A stretch of DNA of 64,000 nt from Micractinium sp. NFX-FRZ. Taxonomy: Eukaryota; Chlorophyta; Trebouxiophyceae; Chlorellales; Chlorellaceae. The translations under genes and the position numbers were made by a program. The stretch is taken from the NCBI GenBank assembly GCA_029339195.1, contig JAPTJF010000115.1, positions 100,162 to 164,161 on the forward strand, read 5' to 3'. This document shows positions 1 to 11,500 of this stretch, one piece after another. The notes beneath the pieces were generated by a model that searched no databases, had not been told where the DNA came from, and was given only the letters and a program-made list of their open reading frames with translations. How positions within the stretch are numbered: the stretch's first letter is position 1; each line of letters opens with the position of its first letter.

Positions 1-747
1 CTAGCAGGTCACGCCGCTTGGTCAGCAGCTCCTCAGTCTGCAGGACGTGACAGCACGGCGCTGCGTGAATAAAGTGTGATGCCAGCACCACTGGCAAGTA
101 AGCAGCCCCCAGGAGAGAGAGCAGGCCCACACTGTTCCTCAGCCTGCCAGGGAGACGGATGCAGGGGGTGGTGCCAGCACCGGAAAGCAGCAAGACGGGA
201 GTGGAGGGTGAGCAGGACAGGCAACCGCAGCAGGCACAGCAGCGCATCAGCAGCAGCGAGGCGGGCACACAGCGCCGCGCCCCTGTCGCTGCCCCCATTG
301 GCCATGCGCTCCAACGGCCCTCGTTCCTCTCTGCCTCTGTGCCACCCCTGCCAGGCTGCCACCTCATTCCACAGCTGCCCAGCTGGTGGGCGCACCTCTC
401 CCAGCTTCTGGATGGCATCAACAGTGGACTCTGCCGATCGCTTGGCCACCGGCGGCGGCGGCTTGCTGGAGCCAGCGCCATCGCCGCCGCCAAAGAGCTG
501 CACAGGGATGGCAGGCAGGGAGGCGGGCAGGCAGGCAGCTAGCGTGAGTGGCATGGCGGCATGGATGCATTCTTCAAAATCAGCGGCGCTGAAGTTCGCG
601 TAGATAGACCACGGAGGTAAGGCAGCACTGCCAGCAGAGGGGAGCTGCAAAAAGCAGCAGGGGCGGGTTGATAGGGAGGCCGAGGCTTGGCGCTGCAGGC
701 GGCCCCGCCCAGAGCCCCATGTCCAGCCCACCGACCTTCTTGAACAT
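1..747 (-). CDS. VPS32: ESCRT-III subunit Snf7/VPS32 (CHMP4-like), 5' part only
   Basis: Three exons on the minus strand read in one frame: 736-747 (MFKK), 396-497 and 1-37, where the window ends. All joins are phase 0 with GT..AG borders. The joined start reads MFKK-LFGGGDGAG, then a Pro-rich linker, then STVDAIQKLGE-TEELLTKRRDLL. This matches the Snf7 family start: a short basic amphipathic tip, then helix 1 with the pattern AIxxLxxTxExLxxKxxxL. Snf7/VPS32 polymerises on endosomal membranes and drives inward budding and scission with the other ESCRT-III subunits and VPS4. Only about 50 residues of a protein usually near 220 are visible, so the acidic autoinhibitory tail cannot be checked. 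An open frame continues upstream of MFKK, but the family starts at this Met, so I place the start at 747. Confidence 0.75.
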
Positions 748-1423
748 CCAGGCGGGCGGCAGGGCTGCAGCTGACGCGGGCTGGCTGAAGGCCTGCTGTT
801 TGTGCTTCCTGCAGGCGCAGTCGTGAAGGGTGCGAGCGGTCGGGGGCGGCAGTGGCGGGGGGCGGCAGTGGCAGAGGAAGCGCCTGCGGCCACTACAGCG
901 GTGGGGGCGCTGCAGGGGCCCTTGCGGCGTCCCGAGATTCAGCGCAGCCTCAAGGGGCAGCCCCAGCAGCCAGAGGCGACGACAACAAGACACGCGGGAC
1001 TGGCAGCGGACTGCCTTGGAGCCAGGAAGCTCGCGGCGTTCAACCAACATCCCGAAAGCATCAATGAAAGCTGGAGCAGCGGCCAGCGCACCTCGGTAGG
1101 CGGCTGGTGCGCGAGGGCGAAGACTGGCTCGCTTCGGGGGCCGCTCTACGTGCCCTGCTGCATAAACAACCCGGATCACTTCGAGTGAGTCTGAATGGCG
1201 CCAGGAGACTGATCTGCCGCAGTTGGAAGCTCCATCGCCACGCGGCGCCACCTTCTAGCGGGAACGCAATGCCTGCTTGTGCCCCATTGCAGCCTCACTT
1301 CCATCCTCTACCTCAGCCAGTGGGTTGCCAGCCCATCGCATAAAGGAGCCCGTTTCGTTGGGCCGGTCGTTTGGCGCCTGCCCGCCTCCTGCTCTTCCGC
1401 CGGCCACTCTGCAGCCTGTGCAC
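748..1423. promoter_or_regulatory. divergent intergenic region, VPS32 / TBC gene
   Basis: These 676 bases lie between two start codons facing away from each other and must hold both promoters and 5' leaders. The sequence is GC-rich with long open frames on both strands, which is a base-composition effect. I recognise no conserved element and no RNA gene. Confidence 0.4.
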
Positions 1424-4400
1424 ATGGCAGGTGGCGGCTGGCAGCACCTGGCTGGCGCCGCCAAGGAGCTGGCGGGAGGGGCACGGGCGGCGCTGGGCAA
1501 GGCAGTGGTACGTGCCGCCGCCTTGCTGTGGGCGCGCTTGTGCAGTGCTGGGCACCCAGCGTGGGATTCGTTGGTGGCAGCAGCAGATGACTGGCTTTGT
1601 TATGTTCTGGCATTGGCAGCCAGCGGATCCTGCGTGTACCGGTCATTCAGCTGTGGTACCACACTGCTGGCGGTTCCTGCGTCGGTTGTGCCCGCCAGCC
1701 ACTGCTTTCCGATGGCACAGGCTGCCTGCCCCCGCCTGCACCTGCCTCTCATGCTCTTCCCCCGCCCGCTGCAGGCGGTGACTGGCAGGGAGGTGCGGCA
1801 CATTGTGGCAAGAGAGGAGTCGCCGCCGCCTCCAGCTGGCGCTGACGGGCAGCACGTGCAGGGGCCGCAGGGCGGTGCGCAGCAGGCGGAGCAGGCACAA
1901 CAGGCATTGCCACCTCAGCGCGTTGAGGACGCTTACGGCTTCAGCCTAGAGGTCACGTCAGAGCAGCTGGCCATTCTAGAGCGCTGCCGTGCGCGCGAGG
2001 AGGCCGCGCGGGCGCGGTGGCAGGCGGCACCGCGCGGAGAGGGGGGCCTGCCGGCGCCCGAGGCGCTGAAAAAGCTGTGCAGAAAGGTGGGCAGGCAGGT
2101 TGGTAGTGGATGCCGCGGGAACTGCATTGGTGCTTACTATTATCCAGGCTCTGCGGTGCAAATGCGAGCACCAAAGCAGCAGTGTGCTGTCAGCTCTCAT
2201 CCGGCTGCCAGCTCAGCATTCATGCCACGATGCTGTGGAGTTGTGACACCATGCCCTCCCTCCCACCCACCCCTACCCGGACTGCTCGCCCCACCCCATG
2301 TCCCCCACCCTGCAGGGCGTGCCGCCCGACATGCGGCGCCAGGTGTGGCTGGAGATGTCTGGAGCCAACGCGCGGCGTCAGCGCCGGCCGCCGCACCACT
2401 ACGCCTCAAGCGCGCTGCAGGGCCGGGACTCGCAGTATGCACACCAAATCGAGCTGGTGTGTGTGGGAGGGACCGGGGAGGGAGCAGGGAGGGGTGTGGG
2501 CTCTGCATGTGTGTTGCAGGGGTTGGCATCAGGGGCCCGCGCGTGCCCAACAGGAGCAGAGCAGTGGGGCCAGAGCGCTAGCGAGCAGGAGCGGCAACCA
2601 AGCAGCCGGTGCAGCGCAGGTGCGCAAATTGCATTTAGAATGGCTTTGGCAACATATCCCATGTGTGCTCAGCACCCGGACATACACGGGGTCACCACCG
2701 CCCACCTCCGTGACCGCTCCCCTCCTCTGCTGTGCGCGCCGTGCATGCAGGACGTGCCGCGCACCTTCCCCAACAACGCGTGGGTGCAGAGCCAGGCGGG
2801 GCAGGGTGCGGTGCGCAACGTGCTGCTGGCGTGCGCGCACCACAACCCGCGGGTCGGCTAGTGAGTGGCGCAGCCAGTGCTGGCCTGCCTTGCCTGCCTG
2901 CCTGCCAGCCAACAAGCCAGCCAGCACCGTGCATGCCTGGAAGGAAGGCAGAACTTTCACCAGAAACGACCAGAGGGCAAGTGGTGTGGGTTTCCGCTGC
3001 CTGCCCACAACAGGCAGCAGGAGTAAGGGCAACATTCATCACCCTGCCCTGCCCCTGCCCGCCATTGTGCACCTGCTATTGCCACCGACTGTTGCCTCGC
3101 CGTCCGCATTGCCTCCCCCTCGCCTGCAGCTGCCAGTCCATGAACTATCTGGCCGCCATGCTGCTGCTGGCGCTGGGGCGGGATGAGGAGGATGCCTTCT
3201 GGGTGATGGCCTCGCTCATCGATGACGACGACGACGGTGAGGGGCGGGCGGGTGGGGAGGAATGGGGTGGGACAGCGGGCTGGCGGGCAGCGCACGCTGC
3301 GGGGTGCGCATTGGTGTTGTGCGTGCTGGGCATGCATCTGGCATGCCTGAGTGAAGAAAGGAAGTCCGCGAATCACACCCTAGCACAGTGAACCGCCATG
3401 TGTGCTTGCATGCCCACACTGCCTGTGCCCCCCCACGCCTCATCTTGAAACTCGCTCACGCCTTTGCCTGCCTGCGCCCCAGGCATCCTGTACCGCGACA
3501 TGTATGCCTGCGACCTGACGGGCACCCACGTCGAGATGCGCTGCCTGCGGGAGCTGGTGGGCCACAAGCTGCCGCGGCTGGGCAGCCACATGGACGCGCT
3601 GGGGTGCGACATGTCCATCCTGGCAACAGGTGGGCAAATGATGTCACTCTGACGACAGCTTGGGGTTGAGGGAGCCAGGCCGGCACTGCAAAGCCGGCTG
3701 CCTTCCGCCCATCCCTGCCCTGCCCTAGACCCTTGTTGATGGTTCCTTCCGCCTCTCCTGCCCTTGCACCCAGCACGCCATGTCGTGCCTCTGCGCTGTT
3801 CCCGGTGCCATCTTCACCCCGCCCCTGCATGTTTTCCTGCCCCATCTGACTTTGCGAAATCTAAGAACACTCTGCGCTGTCCCTGCCGCCTGCAGACTGG
3901 TTCCTCTGCCTGTTCTGCACCAGCCTGCCCTCTGAGACAGCGGCGCGCGTGTGGGATGCGCTGCTGAACGAGGGCACCAAGGTGGGGCCCCGCAGTCAGG
4001 GAGGGGGCTCTTGGAGGTCTGTTGCGGTTGTGCCTCGCCGCCTGGCTGGCCAGCTGGCTTGGCTTGGCAGGGGCCCACCTGGGGCTGAAGGAAGGCACCA
4101 GGGCGGTACCCCCTGGGGCAGGCTCCAAGCGGTAGCCGCTGCACCCGGCTGGCCGACCCTCCATTCCACATTCAGATCGTGCAAGTAATTCCCACCCTCT
4201 TCGTATCTGCCTTTGCCGCAGGTGCTCTTCCGCACCGCGCTGGCCCTGCTGAAGCTGCACGAGCCGCTGCTGCTGGCGCAGGACAACCCGGGGGAGCTGC
4301 TGCGCGCGGCACGACGCGTGGCCAGCGAGGCGTATGACAGGGACGCGCTCATGAAGGTGGGGCGGGCACACCGTGTGCTGGACGGCCTTGAAGCACTGGT

Positions 4401-4968
4401 GCCTGCTGCACTCCATGCCTTGTACTACATGCCTTGTAACAGGCTCGCACCAAACTAATTGTTTCATGGAACAGTCCAACGCACGCTCCCCATCATCTGC
4501 ACCTGCCCGCAGGTGGCCTTTGAGGGGGTGGGGTCTATGCCCATGGAGCGCATCAACAACTACCGGGAGCGCAAGCAGCGGGAGGTTGACAAGGAGATGG
4601 CGGCGCGGGAGACGCGGGTGAACCTGCAGGCGGCGGTGCAGCAGCAGGGCTTTGTGCTGACGGAGCACGAGGCAGCGCTGCTGGCACGGGATGCTGGCAC
4701 AGCAGCAGCAGCAGCGGAGGCGGCGGCGGCGGGAGACGCGGTGGAGCGGTCTGTGGGGGGCAGCGCCAGCAGCGGCAATGGCGGAGCGGCGCCTCGGGGC
4801 AGCAGTGCGCCCGCAGGTGTGGGCGCCAACGGCCCGCGCTGGCTGCATGCCCTGGGTGAGCGGGCAAAGGACAGCATTGACCGCGGGCGCATGAGGATTG
4901 CGCACCGGCGGGGGCAGAGCCTGGGTGCCTCGGCAGCGGCGTTTGAGGGAGCGGAGTCGGCAGCATGA
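1424..4968 (+). CDS. TBC-domain Rab GTPase-activating protein
   Basis: Nine exons: 1424-1507, 1775-2086, 2316-2456, 2751-2860, 3130-3236, 3483-3629, 3896-3981, 4222-4356 and 4513-4968, giving about 525 residues. Residues ~133-374 form a TBC domain. It begins GVPPDMRRQVWLEMSGA. Both catalytic fingers are present: the IxxDxxR arginine finger in IELDVPRTFP (Arg ~183) and the YxQ glutamine finger in YCQSMNYL (Gln ~218), so an active GAP is expected. The family accelerates GTP hydrolysis by Rab proteins in vesicle traffic; the Rab target cannot be read from sequence. Before the domain lies ~130 residues of low-complexity sequence; after it comes a charged helical stretch (INNYRERKQREVDKEM) and an Ala/Gly-rich disordered tail. 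The start is the first Met in frame with the TBC exon chain. I see no TGTAA signal in the 3' flank. Confidence 0.85.
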
Positions 4969-5562
4969 GCGTGACCCATGACCCTCAGCGGGCCTGGCGT
5001 CTGTAGCGGCCGGCTGTGTCCCGCCCCGGGTCGCCACCGCTGCCTGTTTTGCTGTCTGTTGATCTCACGTGAGCCACTGATACTGAATCACTGTTGTGGG
5101 TTGTCATCAATCCTTTTAAGCACCGAGAAAATGGGGTATGATGCCAGACAATGCAGGCATTCCCCCTTGGCAACTTTTGACATAAATGCATGCATGACAT
5201 GCCACTGATGTCTTGCATGGGCTCATAGTTTTCTGGCAAAGGCGTGGACAGAAGGAGGCCGTGAAATGGGCCTGACATGGACAGCTAGTATTGGTCTGTA
5301 TACTACTGACATGTGGGATTCCAAGCGTGCCCTGGATTTGTGCAGGATGCTGATGGAAGCAATGTGTTTATCATAAGTTGCTGCCAATCTTGTTTCAATC
5401 CTCACAGGCAGGGAAGGTGGTACAGCCGGCCCCACCCCGCCTGGCACCGGTGGCTGCCCTCTGCCAGCGTGGCCAGCAGGCCCTTGCTCACCACGGGCTT
5501 TGCACTTCCTGAATTTCGGTCTCAGACCGTCACATTGATCGGTAGGCGGGAAGGAGGGCAGC
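4969..5562. other. intergenic, 3' flank of TBC gene and promoter of E4-E2 gene
   Basis: This stretch is noticeably less GC-rich than the genes, especially 5060-5400, as expected for a 3' untranslated region plus promoter. I see no coding exon, no RNA gene and no TGTAA. Confidence 0.35.
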
Positions 5563-8500
5563 ATGGCCGACGAAGAGCCGCCCCCTCCAGAAGACTTCGA
5601 CATGGATTGGGATGAGGACCAGGAGCTGCAGATGGCATTGATGGCGTCAATGATGGAGGTAGGTGCGAGAGCGCCCTCATTGCCCGCAGTCTACCGATCA
5701 CGGGTCGTCTGATCGCCGCTCTCTGCTTTGGTGCTGCAGGCTCAGCCAGGAGAGGCGCAGCAGGAGCCTCTGCAACATGCCGGTGAGACGGGGGTGCCGA
5801 GAGCGACGCGTGAGGCCTTCGCCTTGCCTGCCTGCCGTTGCCTGCCGCCACCACCGCTCCTGCCGGGCCTGGAGCCGCTCTTGCCCGCTGTTGCGCCACG
5901 ACCTGCCTGTTGCCCGCACTTTCCCTGCAGGAGCGGCTGCATCTCCGGCGCCCCAGGCACAAGCGGCAGGAGGTGCACACCTCAGCAGCAACATGCTGCA
6001 GCAGGCGCTGCAAGGCCTCCAGGCACCGGCGGGCCCAGCGCCGGCGCCGGCGCCGGCGGCAGCAGCCGTGCCGCCCGTGCAGCAGCAGCAGCAGCAGGCG
6101 GCAGTAGGTGGAGCTGTATCTGGTGCTGCGCTGCTGCAGGCGCTGCAGGGTGTGCTGGCTGCTGCGGGCGGGGCTGCAGGTGGCGGCTTTGGCGCCCCAG
6201 CGCCCGCAGCGGCCCCTGCCCCTGCACCGCAACTGGCGGCGGCAGCCGCCCCAGCACCCGCTAGGCACGGCGCAGAGCGCCACGTCATGGCCCCCAAGCC
6301 CTCCAGCCCTCCCCCATCCTGGATGAAGCAGGCCGACTGCTGGACGCTGCCGTCTAGTGCGCAGCCCACCGGCGCGCTGCTTTCCAGCGTGGCAGCCGCC
6401 GCACAGGGCGGCGCAGTGCAGGCCGCTTGCAGCAAGGTGGCGGGGCAGGCGGTGTCGCTGGGGGTGGCAGGCACACCCGCGGCTGCCAGCCTGCACCTGC
6501 CGCTGTCCCCTGCCGAGCCAGCAGGCAGCCTGCAGCTGTCGTCCGCGGCAGTGGATGCAGCCATCGGGCGGATCCCAGCTGGCGCCAGTCTGGCGCTGAC
6601 GATGCAGGCCGCCTGGCTTCGTGCCGCCGAGGTGCTGGCGTCGCCAGAGGGGCAGGGTGCTGACGTGGCGGGCTGCATGCGGCTGTGGCAGGCGCGGCTG
6701 GCCAAGAGGGCGGCAGCAGTGCTGGCCACAGATGAGGATGACGACCTGTTCTTTGCTGGGGGGAAGCACCGGGGCGCCTTCCTGCAGGCGCTGGTGAGGG
6801 TAGTGTGGGAGCGTGGTGTGCTGTTGGGGGGATGTGCGGGGGAAGGAGCGTTGGCTCCAGGAATCGTTACACCGAGGGCAGGCACTGGTGTGCCATCTTG
6901 CAGGCGCTTGGGGGCAGGAGGGACAAGTGGCGGTTGTGGAAGTGTGAGCGGGTGTGTGGGCAGTGCCCAGGCGGGGGCAGGGCACGGCGGCAGCTCAGGA
7001 GGGCGGGTGCATGGGGGCATGCATTTGTATGCGGCGGGCAAATCGCACTCCCTCCCACCTCACTGCTTCCCATCCGCGTCACTGCCCCCTCACTGCTCCC
7101 TTCACCCTCTCTCCCCCTCCCCCCGTTCGGATTCCCTCCATTCTGTGCATTCAAACACATCCCCGCACCCACGCCCATCATTGGCACCCACACGTGCAGG
7201 AGGCCGCCTCTGTGGCCCCCGCCTTCCTCGACGCAATGCTCTCCTGCGCTGCTAGCCCAGCGGAGGTGGCCCTGTGGGAGGGGGTGCTGCGCGACTCATT
7301 TGCCGCCCTCAAGGCATTCTCCTTCCTGGCGGCCGAGAAGAGCGAGGGGGCGATGAAGAGGTGAGTCGGTGGGTGGTGTCCCGAGTGGGGGCCAGCTGGG
7401 CAGGAGGGTGGCTGGGCGGGCATACTGAGGTGCTGTTGGGCCCATCACAAGCTGCCTGGCCTCACTTGGCATCTCCATTCCCAGCCATGCCCCCAACCGC
7501 AACCCTGCATGCTCAACTTCCCTGCCCGGCAGGCTAGACGTCGTCACGCAGTGCCCCGGCATGCGGCGCTGCCTGGCGGCGCTGCTGGCGCGTGAAGCGG
7601 CGGGCGCAGCAGGCGCACGCGGGCGTGATTTTGAGTCCCGCTCCATCCTGGCGCCCCTGCTGGCTGTCGGCACTCTGGCCACCTTTGGGCAGCGCAGCGT
7701 GCTGCCGCTCACCTTCCCGGCAAGGGAGTGCTTCATGCAGCTCAGGTGAGTGCGTGGGTGAAGTGGTGGGGACGGGGCACGCTGTGCTGTGCTGTGCTGT
7801 GCTGTGCATGCTGTGCTGGGCCCGTCTCCCTCGCTGGCGTAACGTCGTCCCGCCACTGGCCTCGCATGTAGCAAGCCTGTGAGCTGGCACTGCCGCCAGA
7901 ACCACCCTCGCAAGCGCAGGCTGAATACTCCGCCATGTGGCACTCTGCACAGCCTCCACTCTGCCTTGGCACAAATTTTGCTGTCCACTGTTTGTGCTGC
8001 AGGAACTACCCCCGCAACCGCGGCGCCCAGGTGGAGTCCGAGTACTCCAGCATCCGCCGCTCCCTGCAGCGCCTGGCCACCGCGGCACACGAGATCCTGA
8101 AGCGAGTGGTCACAATGAAGGCTGGGGAGGGGCCGCTGAAGGGGCGCGAGGTGGTGCCCGCCTGGCTGGCGGCGGCGGCGGGCTCCAATGTGGCGCGGGC
8201 AGAGGCTGGGAGCTACATTGAGCGGGTGCTGAGCAACAGAACCGCCACATTCTACTCGGCCTCGTGAGTGGGACACATCGGGGTGGGGGCTGGGCGCAGA
8301 GGCAGGGCATGAGCAAGCAGGTGGGGTGCCTGCCTGCCTTCCGCCCTGCCCGCCTGTCCAACCTACCTGTCTGCCTGCCTGCACCAAACTCATCACTCCA
8401 CCCCGACTCCTGTGCCTTACCTGCCCCCGTCCCGGACTGCACCCCGCCTCTCCCTTCCCTCTTCCCCCTCCCTCTTTTGCAGTGATGGATTCATGGTGGG

Positions 8501-11500
8501 CTGCCTGGCGGTGTGCCTGCGCTTCTGCCGCCCCTTCCTGGACAAGCCGGAGAAGAAGCAGGGGGCGCTGCAGGTGGGGAGAGGGGCGGGGTGTCAGCAC
8601 GGGGTGACAGTGTCGGGCCGAGCGGCGGGGAGGGGCGTGAAGGGCCCGCAGGTGGGGGGCTGGCAGGTGGGGATGGTGTTACGGTGGGGACGCGGTGAGG
8701 ATCCTGTACTGCTATAGATGGGGACGGAACCATCCTCCAGCTCCCCCGTGCGGTGTGCTTCCCTGCTCCTTGGCCCCTGGTGCTCCAGGGCCTGCCCTTG
8801 AGCAGAATGTGGGCCCTTCATGCTTTGTGAACACCTCTTCATTCACTTGTGCACCGTCTTGCCCCCTACCTCTGCGCAGCACCTCGACCCCACCTTCTAC
8901 CTCAAGCAGCACCACCGCCTGGCAGGGGGCGCCCGCGAGCGCAGCCTGGCGGGGACCATGCTTCCGCCGGCGCCTGCAGGCAGGTTTCCCCCTCCTTCTG
9001 GGCAGTGGATCATGCAATGTCAGGCCCAGCCACGCCAAGCATATGCACTCCCCCCTACCAGGAAGATGCGTGGCAACTGCATGCTTCCGTCTTCTCCATT
9101 AAACCCTGGATCCATAAATCTGCGACATCCCCTTCCTTCGCCCTCTCTGCAGGACAGTACCCCTTCCTCTCCCCCGACCGCCCAGACAGCGAGGCGCCAC
9201 ACTTTGTGGCCGAGATGTTCTTTGCTACACAGGTGAGTGGTGCGCCGTGTTGCTGCTCCTTGCAGCATGGCAGGGGCCCACTGCCGACCTGACACCCTGC
9301 CTCCATCTGTCTGCCCACTTCACGTTTGCGTGCAGCACATGTGGTGCATGTGCGCCTGCTGCCTACTGTCACTGCTGCCGCTTCATTCGCTGCCTAATGT
9401 TCCTTGCCCTCCGCTACCTGCCCCCCTGCCTGCAGCGCATGGTGCGTGTGGGCCTGCTGCCGGCAGTGCACCGCTACCAGGCCCTGGCCAAGACTCTGAG
9501 CAGGAGCGCGGGGGAGGAGGATGAGGACATACCTTTGGAGGAGAAGGCGTGAGTGGGACGCTTGTCAACCAAGAGAGCATAGCTTTTTGTGGCAGAGGGA
9601 TGTGGTTGTTTGTGGTTCTGACAGTGTTGCAGTGCCCAGAAGGGGAGGGGCACATCGACCCTGTGGAGGCGAAGGTGTGAAGCGGGGGTTGGGGTCTCGG
9701 TGCAACGACGGGCCGCCGGCCTTGGCAGCTCTGATGCGCCTGCCCGCCCCAACCTCAGCCTTCCCCTCTAAATTGTCACCCGCACCCGTCCCCTCTTCAC
9801 TTTCATGATTGCCCCCGCAGCCCCACCGTGGACCAGTGGCTGCTGTTCGACGGCACCACAGCAAGTGTTGCCTACCTACGTCCCTTGAGCTCACCCCTCC
9901 TTCTCGCCCCTTCTGTGCCCTGTGTCGTCCCCGCCCGCAGCTCCACCGTGGACCAGTGGCTGCTGTACGACGGCATGAAGGCGCAGCTGCTGGACCCCGA
10001 GTTTGCCAACGACACCGTGCATCTCATGGAGCTACAGGTGGGCGCAATGTGTGGTGTCTGGCACGTCTGAAGATGATGTAGGGCGAAGTGAGTGGGGAGT
10101 ATGCCAACGCCACGCACGGAGCTGCAGGTGGGTGCAGGGAAGTGGTGTTGTTGGGGCACAAATGTTTGGTTTAGCACCACTGGTGGCGGGGTGAGGTGAG
10201 TGGGGAGCTGTCAGCAAGCCTGGAGTTGACGGAGCTGCAGCCGGAGGTTGCGACACCAGTGTGTGCTTTGCACAGCACAGGCTGTTGCCGTGTCTGTTAC
10301 TTGAGGGTAAGACCCAGGGAGCCCCATGCACTTCAGCCGCAGGGCTGCGCAACAGAAGCTGCCCCCATTTTCCCGATACTGTATACACCACATGCGGGTG
10401 TCCCCACCCTGCCTCCATCCCGCAGGCGCGCTGGCTGGTGGGCCTGCTTGCACGTGGGCCCGCGGCCGCCAAGGAGGCCTTCTCCCTCATCCCGGAGAGC
10501 GTGGTGCGGGACATGATGGCGTGGCTGAGGTGGGCGTGGCATCAACTTGCCTGTGGGACTGATGCAGCTGCCTGTTGAGCGTCACCAGGGGCGCTGCCCT
10601 AGGATGCACTAGGGTGAGGGTGTAGGGTTCTGGAGCCCAAGTGTGCAAGGGATGGTTGCATGGATCAGGTGGGTGTTGTGCCTCCTTGTGGGTCCCGCTG
10701 GGGCACGAGGCCCCCATCAAGGTCCTCCTGCCGTGGCCCCCTCAAGGTCCTCCTGTCGTGGGGCCCCAAGTGTTTCTGCCGCGGCCTTGCCGCACCCATG
10801 ACCCTTCTGCCCTCGCCGCTTCTCCTGTCCCTCCCACATGTGCCTCTCATGCTGCATGACTTCGCAACCTGAGCGCGTCGCCTGATCCCCATCCCACCTC
10901 ATTCTTCGCAGCTTCCTGATTTACAACCAGAGCACCGAGCTGCTGGGCGGCATGGACATCAGCATCGTGGTGGCCTGCCTCACCGGCCTGCTCAAGCACA
11001 CCGACATCGTCACCTCTCCACCCGTGCACAACTCGATCGTGCAGCTGCTGCTGGCCATGCTGTCGCCTCAGCTGGGCGCCCGGGGGGTGGCAGGGCGGGG
11101 CGCGCTGCGCCCGCGCCACGTGTCGCCTGCTGAGGCCGCTCTGGTCACGGCCGTGCTGGGCACCGGCGCAGCACAGGTGGGAAGGGAGGGGAGGTATCTG
11201 AGATGGCAGGGTGTGTTGCCAAGCTGCGACTGGCTCAGATGGCAGGGGAGGGATGCTGGGCCTGGCTTGAGCGCTGCCAGATTGCCTCTTCTCGGTGATG
11301 CAAGCAAGCTGTGGAGCCCAAGCTTTGCGCCCCCAGCCCGCGTCGCCATCTGCCCGACCAGTACGCCACCCCATCCTGCCCTGCCCGCAGACCGACCTGC
11401 TGCCCGCCCTGATGGCGGCCTACAGCCATGCCGACCACGTGGTGGGGCTGGACGTGGACAAAGACCAGGTGCGCTGCGCTGCGCTGCGCTGGGCTGCGCT

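Noticed and set aside
580..1251. 223-residue minus-strand open frame containing MFKK
   Set aside because: It runs upstream of the VPS32 start in leader sequence. Its residues match nothing and the Snf7 family begins at MFKK.
5522..7041. Long minus-strand frames of 447-487 residues opposite the E4-E2 gene
   Set aside because: Low-complexity Pro/Ser/Cys shadows of GC-rich coding DNA; the plus strand has the recognisable motifs.
9821..9860. Upstream copy as the true exon of the E4 core
   Set aside because: After the shared ~36 bases it lacks the rest of the exon and a suitable donor; the 9941 copy continues in frame to the next junction.
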